Notes under the pieces: generated by a model
Seen by the model: the letters and a program-made list of their open reading frames with translations, nothing else
What the model was told of the DNA's origin: nothing
Databases searched by the model: none
Translations under genes and position numbers: made by a program
Shown here: positions 25,592-34,730 of the stretch, one piece after another
Layout of the letters: every line of letters begins with the position of its first letter
How positions within the stretch are numbered: the stretch's first letter is position 1
Origin: Izhakiella australiensis
GTDB lineage: Bacteria > Pseudomonadota > Gammaproteobacteria > Enterobacterales > Enterobacteriaceae
Reading direction: 5' to 3'
NCBI RefSeq assembly: GCF_002006995.1
Contig: NZ_MRUL01000001.1
Coordinates: 620,001 to 684,000 of the forward strand
DNA: 64,000 bases

Positions 25592-27094
25592 ATGAGCAGT
25601 AACCAGCTTGAAATGCGGGCGATTAGCCTGGCTTTTGCCGGCTTTAATGCCTTGTCGCAGGTGGATTTCAGCCTGAGCGGCGGTTCGGTCCACGCCCTTA
25701 CCGGGGCCAACGGCGCCGGTAAGTCGACGCTGATGGCGGTGCTCTGCGGCACCCACGGCGGCTATGATGGCGAGATACTGATTAATCATCAGGCGGTGTC
25801 GATTCGCCGCCCGCGCGACGCAAAGCGGCTGGGCATTCATCTGGTTCAGCAGGAAGTGGATGTCGCGCTGGTGCCGGGCCTGAGCATTGCCGAAAATATT
25901 ATGCTGGATAAGCTGGCGGAGAGTGGTCATTGCTACCGCTGGGGCGAGATCCGTCGTCAGGCGCGCGCCGCGCTGGCGCAGCTTGATACGTCGATGAATA
26001 TCAGCCGCCCAATCGGCAGCTGCACGCTGGCCGAAAAGCAGCAGATTTTGCTGGCGCGGGCGCTGTCTCATCACTGCCGTTTTCTGATCCTCGATGAGCC
26101 AACTGCGCCGCTTGACCGCCATGAAAGCGAGCGCCTGTTTACCGTGGTTCGCCGCTTGCAGCAGCAGGGGATCGGCGTGGTTTTTATCTCCCACCGTATT
26201 CATGAGCTGAAGGCCATCTGCGATACCTTAACGGTGCTGCGCGACGGCAGGCTGATCGAGTCTGGCCCGTTGCAGGATCTCAGCGGCGAACAGATAGTGG
26301 AAAAAATGCTTGGTCATGAGCTGAGCGATATCTATCCCCCCGCGCGTCCGGCGCAGGCGCAGGAACTGCTGCTGAGCGTTGAGGAATTACATGATGACGC
26401 GCTGCTAAAAAATATTTCTCTGCGCCTGCATAAGGGTGAAATTCTCGGCATTGCCGGGCTGGCCGGCGCCGGAAAGACCGAGCTTTGTAAGGCGCTGTTT
26501 GGCGCCAGCAAAAGTCGTATTGCACGCGGCGAACTGAATCACCGGCCGTGGCGACCGCGCAATCCTGCCGATTCGGTGGCGCGCGGGCTGGCGCTGGTGC
26601 CGGAAGAGCGACGTAAAGAGGGCATTTTTATTGACGAATCCGTCAGCATGAACTTAGCGGTCAGCGCCGATAACAGCTTTGCGCGCTGGGGAGTGTTTGG
26701 CCGCCGCCAGTCATGGCGCTGGGCGCAGCAGGTCATTACCCGCCTCGGCATCCGCGCCAGCGGTCCGGGGCAACGCCTGCGTCGCCTGTCGGGAGGGAAT
26801 CAGCAAAAGGTGGCGATTGGCAAGTGGCTGCGCGCTGATGCCAGCGTGCTGATTTTTGATGAGCCGACGAAAGGCGTCGATATCAAAGCAAAAACCGATC
26901 TGTTTTCACTTATTGATGAGCTGGCCCGCCAGGGCAAGGGGGTGATTTATGCCTCCGGCGAGTTCGCCGAGCTGGTGGGGCTGTGTGACCGCATCTGCGT
27001 GTTATGGGATGGCCGTATTGTCGCGGAAGTGACGCGCGAAGAAGCCCGTGAAGAGACCTTACTTTATTATTCCACCGGAGGAACAACGCCTTGA
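25592..27094 (+). CDS. CUT2 ABC transporter ATP-binding protein (second system)
   Basis: 500-residue double ATPase of the RbsA/MglA class. Walker A GANGAGKST near residue 37, Walker B FLILDEPTAPLDR, second-domain signature RLSGGNQQKVAIGKWL and VLIFDEPTKGVDIK; the second Walker A is GLAGAGKT. The first-domain signature is degenerate (CTLAEKQQ). First gene of a rightward operon ATPase - permease - binding protein - LVIVD protein. The 3' end overlaps the permease start by four bases. Confidence 0.94.
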   Translation: MSSNQLEMRAISLAFAGFNALSQVDFSLSGGSVHALTGANGAGKSTLMAVLCGTHGGYDGEILINHQAVSIRRPRDAKRLGIHLVQQEVDVALVPGLSIAENIMLDKLAESGHCYRWGEIRRQARAALAQLDTSMNISRPIGSCTLAEKQQILLARALSHHCRFLILDEPTAPLDRHESERLFTVVRRLQQQGIGVVFISHRIHELKAICDTLTVLRDGRLIESGPLQDLSGEQIVEKMLGHELSDIYPPARPAQAQELLLSVEELHDDALLKNISLRLHKGEILGIAGLAGAGKTELCKALFGASKSRIARGELNHRPWRPRNPADSVARGLALVPEERRKEGIFIDESVSMNLAVSADNSFARWGVFGRRQSWRWAQQVITRLGIRASGPGQRLRRLSGGNQQKVAIGKWLRADASVLIFDEPTKGVDIKAKTDLFSLIDELARQGKGVIYASGEFAELVGLCDRICVLWDGRIVAEVTREEAREETLLYYSTGGTTP

Positions 27095-28086
27095 ACAAGG
27101 CCCTTTCAGCCAGTAGCGCGTCGGCGCCGCGTCAGCAGATTTTCAGCTTCCTCTCCAAATGGGGGATGGTACTGACCGTTATCGCCATGATTGCGATTTT
27201 CGGCATCGCCTCGGAAAATTTCCTCGATCCGTTCAACATCATCAATATCTTGCGTTCGATTGCCATCGTCACGGTTATCGCCATCGGCGTATCGGTTTCA
27301 CTGACCGTGGGCGGCTTCGATCTCTCGGTTGGTTCCACCGCCTCGTTGGCCAATGCGCTAGTCATCTCGCTGTTTGTCTGGCATGGCTTTGGCACTACCG
27401 CCGCGATTTTGCTGACCCTGGGCCTGTGCATGCTGGTCGGATTGTTTAATGCCCTGCTGATCGTGGTGCTGCGTATTCCTGACATGCTGGCGACCCTTGG
27501 CAGCCTGTTTGTCATTCAGGGCGTGGCGATGACTTACAGCTACGGCGGCTCGATTACCGAAAACATGGTACTGCCGAGCGGCGATATGGCTGAAGGGACC
27601 ATCCCTGCGGCCTTCGGCGCGCTGGGTCAGGTGCCGACAATTGTGTTCATCATGCTGGGGGTGACCCTTGTCGCCCAGCTTGGATTATCGCTGACCACCC
27701 ACGGGCGGCGTATGTATGCCATCGGCGGCAACCCGGAGGCAGCGCGCCTGTCGGGGATTCGCACCCGGCGCTATAAGGTTGCGGCCTATCTTATTGCTTC
27801 ATTGCTGGCGGGGCTGGGCGGCATCCTGCTGGCATCGCGCATCGGCTCTTCTCAGGTTAACGCCGGTGGCTCTTACCTGATGGATGCGGTGGCGGCGGCC
27901 TGGATTGGCTTTTCGCTGGCGGGATCGGGTAAGCCCAATGCGCTGGGAACGCTGGTCGGCGCGGTGATACTCGGCGTGTTGCAGAACGGGTTGGTGATGC
28001 TGTCGGTGCCTTACTACGCGATGGACATTATTAAAGGGTTGGTGCTGGCTGGTGCGCTGGCGGTGACCTATTTTCAGTGGCGTTAA
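27091..28086 (+). CDS. CUT2 ABC transporter permease (second system)
   Basis: 331-residue RbsC-like permease with about nine membrane segments. The family signature TVGGFDLSVGST is at residues 72-83 and IGGNPEAARLSGI near 211. Translation starts at TTG 27091, overlapping the ATPase stop (TTGA), a rare start codon that with coupling may set the subunit ratio. No better start with a ribosome site is visible just downstream. Confidence 0.92.
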   Translation: MNKALSASSASAPRQQIFSFLSKWGMVLTVIAMIAIFGIASENFLDPFNIINILRSIAIVTVIAIGVSVSLTVGGFDLSVGSTASLANALVISLFVWHGFGTTAAILLTLGLCMLVGLFNALLIVVLRIPDMLATLGSLFVIQGVAMTYSYGGSITENMVLPSGDMAEGTIPAAFGALGQVPTIVFIMLGVTLVAQLGLSLTTHGRRMYAIGGNPEAARLSGIRTRRYKVAAYLIASLLAGLGGILLASRIGSSQVNAGGSYLMDAVAAAWIGFSLAGSGKPNALGTLVGAVILGVLQNGLVMLSVPYYAMDIIKGLVLAGALAVTYFQWR

Positions 28087-28106
28087 TTAATCAGGGTAAA
28101 GCAGAT

Positions 28107-29177
28107 ATGAAAAAAATAGCATTCTCATTGCTGGCGCTGGGGTTACTCAACGCGCTGGCGCTGCCTGCGGTAATGGCAGCGCCGGTGCCGGTACCGTCGG
28201 CGATTGCCAATCACCAGGGGCCGGTGCGCATTGCGCTTATCCGTAATCTTGGCTCGGATGATAATACCAGCCAGTTTATTGCCGGCGCTATTCAGCAGGG
28301 TAAAAAGCTGGGCTTTAAAGTCACGCCTTTTTTAAGCAACGGCGATGACGCTAAATTCCAGGATTTCGTTAATCAGGCGATCAGCCAGAAATATGACGGC
28401 ATTATTCTCTCCCAGGGACGCGATCCCTATTCCAGCGCGCTGATTAAAAAGGCGGTGGCGGCCGGGATTAAAGTGTCGGTATTTGATACCGCCGTTCGCG
28501 GCGAGATCCCCGGCGTGACCGTTACGCAGCAGGATGATGCTTCGCTGACAAAGCTCTCCTTTGGTGAGCTGGTAAAGGATTTCAACGGTAACGCGCGCAT
28601 CATCAAACTGTGGGTTGCGGGCTTCCCGCCGATGGATCGCCGTCAGGCGGCCTATGCGGAAATGCTGAAGGCTAATCCGGGGATTAAAGAACTGGAGTCC
28701 ATCGGCGCGGTCTCTTCCGACGTGCAGGGCGATACCGCCAACAAGGTGGGGGCGGTGCTGGCTAAGTATCCTAAAGGCCAGATTGATGCAATCTGGGGCA
28801 CCTGGGATGCCTTTAGTCAGGGAGCCTATAAGGCGCTGAAAGAGAACGGCCGCACTGAGATCAAGCTTTACAGTATCGATGTGTCGAATCAGGATCTGCA
28901 GCTGATGCGCGAGGCGAACAGCCCGTGGAAAGTCAGCGTGGCGGTGGATCCGAAGCTGATTGGCGCCACCAATGTTCGCCTGATCGCCAACAAGATTGCC
29001 GGTGAAGCGACGCCGGCCAGCTACGAATTCAAAGCGGCGGCTATCCCGCAGGCGCTGCTGGCAGCCCAGCCAGGCGCGGTGAACGTGGCATCGCTGAGCA
29101 AGGTGATCCCAGGCTGGGGACAAACGCAGGACTTTATCGCACCGTGGTTTGCCACTCTGGAAGCGAAAAATAAATAA
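28107..29177 (+). CDS. Periplasmic sugar-binding protein (second CUT2 system)
   Basis: 356-residue binding protein from ATG 28107, where the signal peptide begins (MKKIAFSLLALGLLNALALP, cleavage probably after VMA). The in-frame start at 28077 would overlap the permease. The mature part has the type I binding fold: VRIALIRNLGSDDNTSQFI, KYDGIILSQGRD, AAGIKVSVFDT and IDAIWGTWDAFSQGAY. The ligand cannot be deduced; Trp and Asp-rich hinge segments are typical of sugar binders. Confidence 0.9.
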   Translation: MKKIAFSLLALGLLNALALPAVMAAPVPVPSAIANHQGPVRIALIRNLGSDDNTSQFIAGAIQQGKKLGFKVTPFLSNGDDAKFQDFVNQAISQKYDGIILSQGRDPYSSALIKKAVAAGIKVSVFDTAVRGEIPGVTVTQQDDASLTKLSFGELVKDFNGNARIIKLWVAGFPPMDRRQAAYAEMLKANPGIKELESIGAVSSDVQGDTANKVGAVLAKYPKGQIDAIWGTWDAFSQGAYKALKENGRTEIKLYSIDVSNQDLQLMREANSPWKVSVAVDPKLIGATNVRLIANKIAGEATPASYEFKAAAIPQALLAAQPGAVNVASLSKVIPGWGQTQDFIAPWFATLEAKNK

Positions 29178-29255
29178 GCCCGCGGACGGTTCGCTATAAC
29201 GATAAACCTGATGCCCCATCGCCAGCGGCGGGGCATGTGAATAAGGTGGGTAATA

Positions 29256-30500
29256 ATGGCAACTGAACTGCCGCGTCCGGAATACCAGCGCAACATGCGG
29301 CTGATTGGTCACAGCGACCAGGGCGGCCGGCCTGATGGCGTGCAGCTGATGGTGCATCGTGGCTATGCCTATATCGGGCATATGGTGTCGCAAGGGTTTT
29401 CCATCGTTGACGTGCGCGATGCGAAAAAGCCGAAGTCGGCAGGCTACGTTGCCGCCCCGCCGGGTACCTGGAACGTCCATTTGCAGGCTCACGACGATCT
29501 TTTGCTGGTTATCAACGCGCGTGACCTGTTTGCCGACGCCCGCTTTGCTGATGAAAAGGTCTATTACACCAAAGCGGTGGGTGACACGCTCGGCGATATC
29601 AGCCAGCAGGCCTGGAGCGCCGGGTTACGCATTTTCGATATTTCGCAGCCTGACGCGCCGCGTGAAATCAGCTTTCTGCCGCTTAATGGCGTCGGTATCC
29701 ATCGTATCTGGTATGTTGGCGGCCGTTGGGCTTATGTCTCGGCGCTGCTTGAAGGCTTCAGCGATTATATCTTCCTGACCATCGATCTGGCCGATCCGCG
29801 TAAACCGCAGGTTGCCGGCCGCTGGTGGCTGGATGGCATGAACCTGGCGGCAGGGGAGAAACCGGACTGGCCTGCGGGCAAACGCTATGCGCTGCATCAT
29901 GCGATTATCGCCGGCGATACCGCTTATGGCAGCTGGCGCGACGGCGGCCTGACGCTGCTGGATATTAAAGATCGCAGCCAGCCGACGCTTATCAGCCACC
30001 GTAACTGGAGCCCGCCATTTGGCGGCGGCACGCATACTGCACTGCCGCTGCCGGAGCGCGATCTACTGGTGGTGCTGGATGAAGCGGTGCTCGACAATCA
30101 GCAGGATGGTGAGAAGCTTATCTGGCTGTTCGATATCCGCGAACCGTCAAATCCGGTGAGCATTGCCACCTTCCCGCCGCCGCAGGAAGCTGATTACGTG
30201 GCAAAAGGCGCCCATTTTGGTCCGCATAATCTGCATGAAAACCGGCCGGGGAGCTTTGTCAGCTCGACGCTGATTTTCGCCACCTACCAGAACGCCGGGG
30301 TGCGCGCTTACGATATTTCCAATCCTTACCGCCCGGTCGAAACCGGCGCGCTGGTGCCGGCGGCGCCGGCGAAAATGATGGATACCCGCCCCGATCGGCC
30401 GCAGGTTATCCAGTCATGTGACGTATTTGTCGATGCGCAGGGCATTATCTACAGCACCGACTATAACGGCGGGCTGTCGATCATTGAGTATTTAGGCTAA
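29256..30500 (+). CDS. LVIVD-repeat beta-propeller protein
   Basis: 414 residues without a signal peptide. Repeated strands of the LVIVD type occur throughout: GFSIVDVRDAKKP, LRIFDISQPDAPRE, IFLTIDLADPRKPQ, LTLLDIKDRSQPT, IWLFDIREPSNPV, VRAYDISNPYRPVE and LSIIEYLG. It has an AGGTGG site and lies 78 bases after the binding-protein gene, so it is in or just after the ABC operon. Comparable proteins are of unknown function; a lactonase-like or substrate-processing role is possible but unproven. Note many conserved His residues (LHHAII, GGGTHTALPL, GPHNLHE) that could bind a metal. Confidence 0.85.
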   Translation: MATELPRPEYQRNMRLIGHSDQGGRPDGVQLMVHRGYAYIGHMVSQGFSIVDVRDAKKPKSAGYVAAPPGTWNVHLQAHDDLLLVINARDLFADARFADEKVYYTKAVGDTLGDISQQAWSAGLRIFDISQPDAPREISFLPLNGVGIHRIWYVGGRWAYVSALLEGFSDYIFLTIDLADPRKPQVAGRWWLDGMNLAAGEKPDWPAGKRYALHHAIIAGDTAYGSWRDGGLTLLDIKDRSQPTLISHRNWSPPFGGGTHTALPLPERDLLVVLDEAVLDNQQDGEKLIWLFDIREPSNPVSIATFPPPQEADYVAKGAHFGPHNLHENRPGSFVSSTLIFATYQNAGVRAYDISNPYRPVETGALVPAAPAKMMDTRPDRPQVIQSCDVFVDAQGIIYSTDYNGGLSIIEYLG

Positions 30501-30538
30501 GCACGGCGCAGAAGGTCGGCGGCGCTGGCTTGTGGCCG

Positions 30539-31108
30539 CTACGGGCTGATATCGGGCATCGCGTCGACCAGCCGCGCAATGTGCTGTGGCCCCGGCGTTT
30601 CAGCGGAAAATAACAGGCGATAAACCAGCGGTGCGACGAGGCGATCGAGCACCGTATCGGCCGATGGCACTTTTTCGCCGCGCGCCAGCGCGCGGCTGCG
30701 CAGCATCTCAATTTGCTGCAGGGTATAAGTTGCGCACTGTACGTTGTTTTGTGTTTTATCGGCGCAGAGTACGGTACGCAGCATGTTACGCCCCGGCACC
30801 GATGAGATTTCTTCAATATATTGTTCAATCCAGGCGCTTAAATCGGCCCTGAAACAGCCCAGATCTTCAGGCGCTTTGTCCGGACGTAAATTCTCGACCA
30901 TCACATCGGATAGCAGCTCGGGCAGCGTTCCCCAGCGGCGATAGAGCGTTGACGGCGTAACGCCTGCTCTGACGGCGATCGCCGGGAACGTCAGCTGCGC
31001 CTCATCACCTTCTGCCTGTATCTCACGCACGGCGCGATGCACCGCCGCCTGCACCAGCGCGCTTCGTCCACCCGGACGCGGTCCCGGCCGGCTTTTTTTA
31101 TCTTGCAT
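30539..31108 (-). CDS. TetR-family transcriptional regulator
   Basis: 189-residue regulator. The N-terminal helix-turn-helix reads AIAVRAGVTPSTLYRRWG, preceded by a basic stretch (KKSRPGPRPGGRSAL). The C-terminal part is the ligand-binding TetR domain. It diverges from the MFS transporter at 31225 across 116 bases and converges on the LVIVD gene; by position it most likely represses the MFS transporter. Confidence 0.92.
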   Translation of the reverse strand: MQDKKSRPGPRPGGRSALVQAAVHRAVREIQAEGDEAQLTFPAIAVRAGVTPSTLYRRWGTLPELLSDVMVENLRPDKAPEDLGCFRADLSAWIEQYIEEISSVPGRNMLRTVLCADKTQNNVQCATYTLQQIEMLRSRALARGEKVPSADTVLDRLVAPLVYRLLFSAETPGPQHIARLVDAMPDISP

Positions 31109-31224
31109 TTTTGCTTCTCAGAAAATGGGGTAAAAGTCACTATTGCAAATATTTTGCTTTAGTGGGATAGTCAGCCATCGATCACAATCGCAAAAAAATT
31201 GCTTTTATCAGAGGGCACCTTGTT

Positions 31225-32415
31225 ATGTCCAGCACTTTCCCGCAGAAAAGCCGCGCGCTTATCGCTTTGCATGCCCAGACGCTTATCGTTACGCTGGCGG
31301 CCTCAAGCGCTTCGACGCCGCTGTACAGCCTTTATCGCGCGCAGTGGCATTTTTCTCCTTTCTTTCTGACGGTGGCGTTTGCCGCTTATGCCATTACTCT
31401 GCTGTTGACGCTGCTGGTTGCCGGTCGTCTATCCGACCATACCGGGCGTCGTCCGGTGATCCTGGCGGCGCTGCTGCTCGCTGCCCTGAGTATGGCGCTG
31501 TTTCTCTGCGCTGGCAGCATTGGCTGGCTGATTGCGGCACGGCTGGTGCTTGGCATCGCCAGCGGGCTGGCGGCTTCCACGCTGAGTGCGGCGATCATTG
31601 ATATCTCAGCCCGGCGCGGTGCGTTGATCAACAGCGTGGCGCCGCTGTTCGGCATGGGGGTTGGCGCTCTCGGCGGTGGGTTACTGGCCCAGTACGCCCC
31701 TGTGCCGCTGCGGTTGGTATACGCATTATTACTGGCACTGTTTGTTCTCCAGTTTATCCGCACCTGGTTTAGTGCTGAAACCGCGCCGCCGCAGCAGGTG
31801 ACCCGCTGGAAACTCGCTTTGCATATTGGCATCCCTGCTGCGGCCCGCAGTACGTTTTTGCTGATCAGTCCGGTCAACATTGCGGTATGGGGCTTGTGCG
31901 GTTTCTACCTGTCGCTGATGCCTTCGCTGGTGCTGCGGATCACCGGTATTACTTCGCTGGTATTCGGTGGCCTGATTGTCGCTTTGCTGTCGTTCAGCGG
32001 CGTGCTGGCAATCCTGATTGCCCGACGACAAAGCGCTCATGCGGCGCTGACAACCGGCGTTATGGCGATGATCCCCGGCATGGCGCTGATCCTTACGGGA
32101 ATACTCTGGGGATCGGTGGTTGCCCTGCTGGCCGGATCGGCCTTTGCCGGCTTTGGTCTGGGCGCCGGTTTCCTTGGGGCGATCAATAGCATGGTGCCGC
32201 TGGCCGCTCCCCAGCAGCGGGCAGGGCTGATGGCGACGTTTTATATAGAATGCTATCTGTCCAATGCCTTGCCTGCGATGGCTGCCGGGCTACTGGTACA
32301 AATGATTGGTTTAATCAGAACGGCAGAGGTAATGAGCATTTTCGTCATCGTGCTGGTGCTGCTCGCCGCCGTAGCGATGGTGCGGGCAAACCGTCGCTTA
32401 AGCGTTTCGCTATAA
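31225..32415 (+). CDS. MFS transporter (drug/metabolite efflux type)
   Basis: 396-residue major facilitator with about twelve membrane helices. The loop between helices two and three holds LLVAGRLSDHTGRRPVILAA, the MFS signature. LGIASGLAASTLSAAIID lies in helix four to five. Position beside a divergent TetR regulator suggests inducible efflux. No substrate signature is visible. Confidence 0.9.
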   Translation: MSSTFPQKSRALIALHAQTLIVTLAASSASTPLYSLYRAQWHFSPFFLTVAFAAYAITLLLTLLVAGRLSDHTGRRPVILAALLLAALSMALFLCAGSIGWLIAARLVLGIASGLAASTLSAAIIDISARRGALINSVAPLFGMGVGALGGGLLAQYAPVPLRLVYALLLALFVLQFIRTWFSAETAPPQQVTRWKLALHIGIPAAARSTFLLISPVNIAVWGLCGFYLSLMPSLVLRITGITSLVFGGLIVALLSFSGVLAILIARRQSAHAALTTGVMAMIPGMALILTGILWGSVVALLAGSAFAGFGLGAGFLGAINSMVPLAAPQQRAGLMATFYIECYLSNALPAMAAGLLVQMIGLIRTAEVMSIFVIVLVLLAAVAMVRANRRLSVSL

Positions 32416-32446
32416 GCCCGGACTTTATCCATGATGCAGCGCGGTG

Positions 32447-33331
32447 TTACATGCGCATAAAATCGATCAGGGCGCGTAGTTTGGGCGCCAGATTTTTGCG
32501 GCTGGGGAAATAGAGATAAAAGCCGTCAAATTCAGGTAGCCAGTCGTCAAGCAGAGTGACCAGCTCGCCGCGCGCTATTTGCTGGCAGAAGGTCTCCGCC
32601 ATGCCGTAGCTGATGCCGCCTCCCGCACAGGCGGTACGCAGCATCACGCCCATATCGTTGGTGGTCAGCGCCGGATTCACCGCCAGATCAAACTCCTTGT
32701 TATTTTCGGCAAACTCCCAGCGCCATGAAGGCTCCTCCGGCGATTTTCGCCAGCCGATGCAGCGATGGTTCAGTAAATCGCGCGGATGCCGGGGGACGCC
32801 GTGGCGCGCAAGATAGTCGGGGGAGGCGACTACCACCTGGCGCTGACGGGCGGAAACCGGAACGGCAATCATATCCAGGGCGATGATTTCTCCCAGCGGC
32901 ACGCCAGCATCAAAACCTGCGGCCACGATGTCGAATTCGGCGTCAGTTATAGTGATATCCAGCTCGATTTGTGGATAGCGAGTGATAAAGCCGGCCAGCA
33001 GTTCACCGGAGATAAAGCGCTCGGCGATCGACGACACCGCCAGCCGCAGCCTGCCGCGCGGCGGGTTGGTCATGCCGGTAATATTATCAATAGCCTGGTT
33101 CAGTTCACTGATAGCCGGGGCCACCTCAGCATAAAACCGTTCACCCGCCTCGGTCAGCCGCAGGCTGCGGGTGGTGCGCTGTATTAGCGAAATACCCAGC
33201 CGATCCTCAAGCCGCCGCAGCGTCTGGCTGACGGCCGGCCGGGTAACCCCCAGCCGCTCGGCGGCAAGGCGGAAATTGCGCGTCTGCGCCAGCGTAACGA
33301 ACACCTGTAATGCGTTGTTATCCAGCATCAT
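32447..33331 (-). CDS. LysR-family regulator of adjacent SDR gene
   Basis: 294-residue LysR regulator: helix-turn-helix TRNFRLAAERLGVTRPAVSQ, then TLRRLEDRLGISLIQRTTRS and LTEAGERFYAEV. Its group commonly sits divergent to an SDR or other oxidoreductase gene, as here (33434). Two adjacent Met codons are possible starts. Convergent with the MFS gene with only 31 bases between. Confidence 0.92.
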   Translation of the reverse strand: MMLDNNALQVFVTLAQTRNFRLAAERLGVTRPAVSQTLRRLEDRLGISLIQRTTRSLRLTEAGERFYAEVAPAISELNQAIDNITGMTNPPRGRLRLAVSSIAERFISGELLAGFITRYPQIELDITITDAEFDIVAAGFDAGVPLGEIIALDMIAVPVSARQRQVVVASPDYLARHGVPRHPRDLLNHRCIGWRKSPEEPSWRWEFAENNKEFDLAVNPALTTNDMGVMLRTACAGGGISYGMAETFCQQIARGELVTLLDDWLPEFDGFYLYFPSRKNLAPKLRALIDFMRM

Positions 33332-33433
33332 TGGTTAGCTCTGGTTACCAGTACGGTAAGTAATGGGGGAATTCTCTTTATAAACCAGCCTGCTTAGGAT
33401 AACCAGCAACATAACGGGCACAAGGAACCAACC

Positions 33434-34162
33434 ATGAGTAATAACAAAGTTGTATTAATCACCGGCGCTTCGAGCGGCATTGGCGCGGGTATCGCGCTGG
33501 AGCTGGCCGCCGCCGGCATGACGCTGCTGCTGGGCGCCCGGCGCGAGGATCGACTGGCAGCGCTGGCGCAGCAGTGCCGCCAGCTGGGGGCTGAGACGGC
33601 GATTCAGGCGCTGGACGTTACCCAACAGGCGTCGGTACAGGCGTTTGCCGACGCGGCGCTGGCGCAATGGGGCCGCATTGACGTGATGGTCAACAATGCG
33701 GGCGTGATGCCGCTGTCACCGCTGGCTTCCTTAAAGGTCGATGAGTGGGATCGCATGGTCGACGTTAATATTAAAGGGGTGCTGTACGGCATCGCGGCGG
33801 TGCTGCCAGCGATGCTGGCCTGTGAAAAAGGGCACATGATTAATATCGCCTCGGTCGGTGCGCTCAGCGTCTCGCCGACCGCTGCGGTGTATTGCGCCAC
33901 TAAGTATGCGGTGCGGGCTATTTCTGACGGGCTGCGCCAGGAAAATCAGCAGCTGCGGGTAACCTGCGTGCATCCAGGTGTGGTCGAGAGCGAACTGGCT
34001 GACACCATAACCGATGCCAGCGCGGCCGCTCTGATGCGCGACTACCGCGCGATCGCGCTACAGCCGGATGCCATCGGGCGTGCGGTGCGCTACGCCATTG
34101 AGCAGCCCGATGATGTGGACGTGAGTGAAATTGTCATCAGACCTACGCGCAGCCCCTGGTAA
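33434..34162 (+). CDS. SDR-family oxidoreductase
   Basis: 242-residue short-chain dehydrogenase. Cofactor motif TGASSGIGAG near residue 11, Arg residues in LLGARRED that favour NADP, NNAGVMPLSPL near 88, and catalytic Tyr/Lys in YCATKYA. It resembles the YdfG/serine-dehydrogenase-like group. AAGGA precedes the ATG. Likely activated by the divergent LysR protein; substrate unknown. Confidence 0.92.
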   Translation: MSNNKVVLITGASSGIGAGIALELAAAGMTLLLGARREDRLAALAQQCRQLGAETAIQALDVTQQASVQAFADAALAQWGRIDVMVNNAGVMPLSPLASLKVDEWDRMVDVNIKGVLYGIAAVLPAMLACEKGHMINIASVGALSVSPTAAVYCATKYAVRAISDGLRQENQQLRVTCVHPGVVESELADTITDASAAALMRDYRAIALQPDAIGRAVRYAIEQPDDVDVSEIVIRPTRSPW

Positions 34163-34435
34163 ATTCTCTGTTATTCATTCCCCCAAATAACGTGCCGCGC
34201 TGCTGATGCCAGACTTTGCCAGTTGGTTATCAGACAGCGCGGGCAGCTTTTCATCAATGATTTTCCTGCCAGCGCGACTGTTTGCAATATAACAGCCGGG
34301 CAGGGAGTCATATTCTATAAAATTCCTTAATGTTTACTCTGCTATCAGATATCTGCTTTTGCGTCCGCTAAACCCTGATATCACGGTGGTTTATCTACTG
34401 ATGAATAATAACCTTCGCAGTCAGAGGTGATTAAA

Positions 34436-34451
34436 TGTGAAACGAATCACA
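34436..34451. promoter_or_regulatory. Perfect CRP-type site 1
   Basis: TGTGAAACGAATCACA fits TGTGA-N6-TCACA exactly. Confidence 0.7.
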
Positions 34452-34571
34452 AAAGTAAAAACTGTATTTCTGTCAAAAATAACCCGCCCGGCGTGCTTTT
34501 CTTTTTTTGTGAAAAAATAGATACAAAACAATTGGTTAAATAATTTTCTTTAGCAATTGTTAAATAATTAG

Positions 34572-34587
34572 TGTGATTAATATCACA
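34572..34587. promoter_or_regulatory. Perfect CRP-type site 2
   Basis: TGTGATTAATATCACA fits TGTGA-N6-TCACA exactly and lies about 145 bases before the first gene; the best candidate activator site. Confidence 0.75.
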
Positions 34588-34645
34588 TTAATTGGTGTTT
34601 TTTATCAGTGTCAAGGGTCAATGTTAACCTGTGGTATTAAATAAA

Positions 34646-34661
34646 TGTGACATCTGTCAAA
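34646..34661. promoter_or_regulatory. Weak CRP-like site 3
   Basis: TGTGACATCTGTCAAA matches 8 of 10 core positions, 70 bases before the PfkA-like start codon. Confidence 0.4.
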
Positions 34662-34730
34662 AAAATGATTCAACCCATTATCAATAATCAAATCGCATTC
34701 ACGGTGAAGTTCTAAAACTGAGACCAGCCA

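Larger units (their letters stand above)
34163..34730. promoter_or_regulatory. Control region of the ascorbate-type PTS operon
   Basis: 568 bases without a gene, AT-rich toward the right. It holds two perfect CRP-type palindromes (34436-34451 and 34572-34587) and a weaker one (34646-34661). No dedicated regulator gene lies next to the operon, so catabolite control through CRP may be dominant. Confidence 0.7.

Noticed and set aside
28332-29492. 386-codon minus-strand frame opposite the binding-protein gene
   Set aside because: Long only because of codon bias on the sense strand; no signal, domain or ribosome site, and the sense protein is clearly real.
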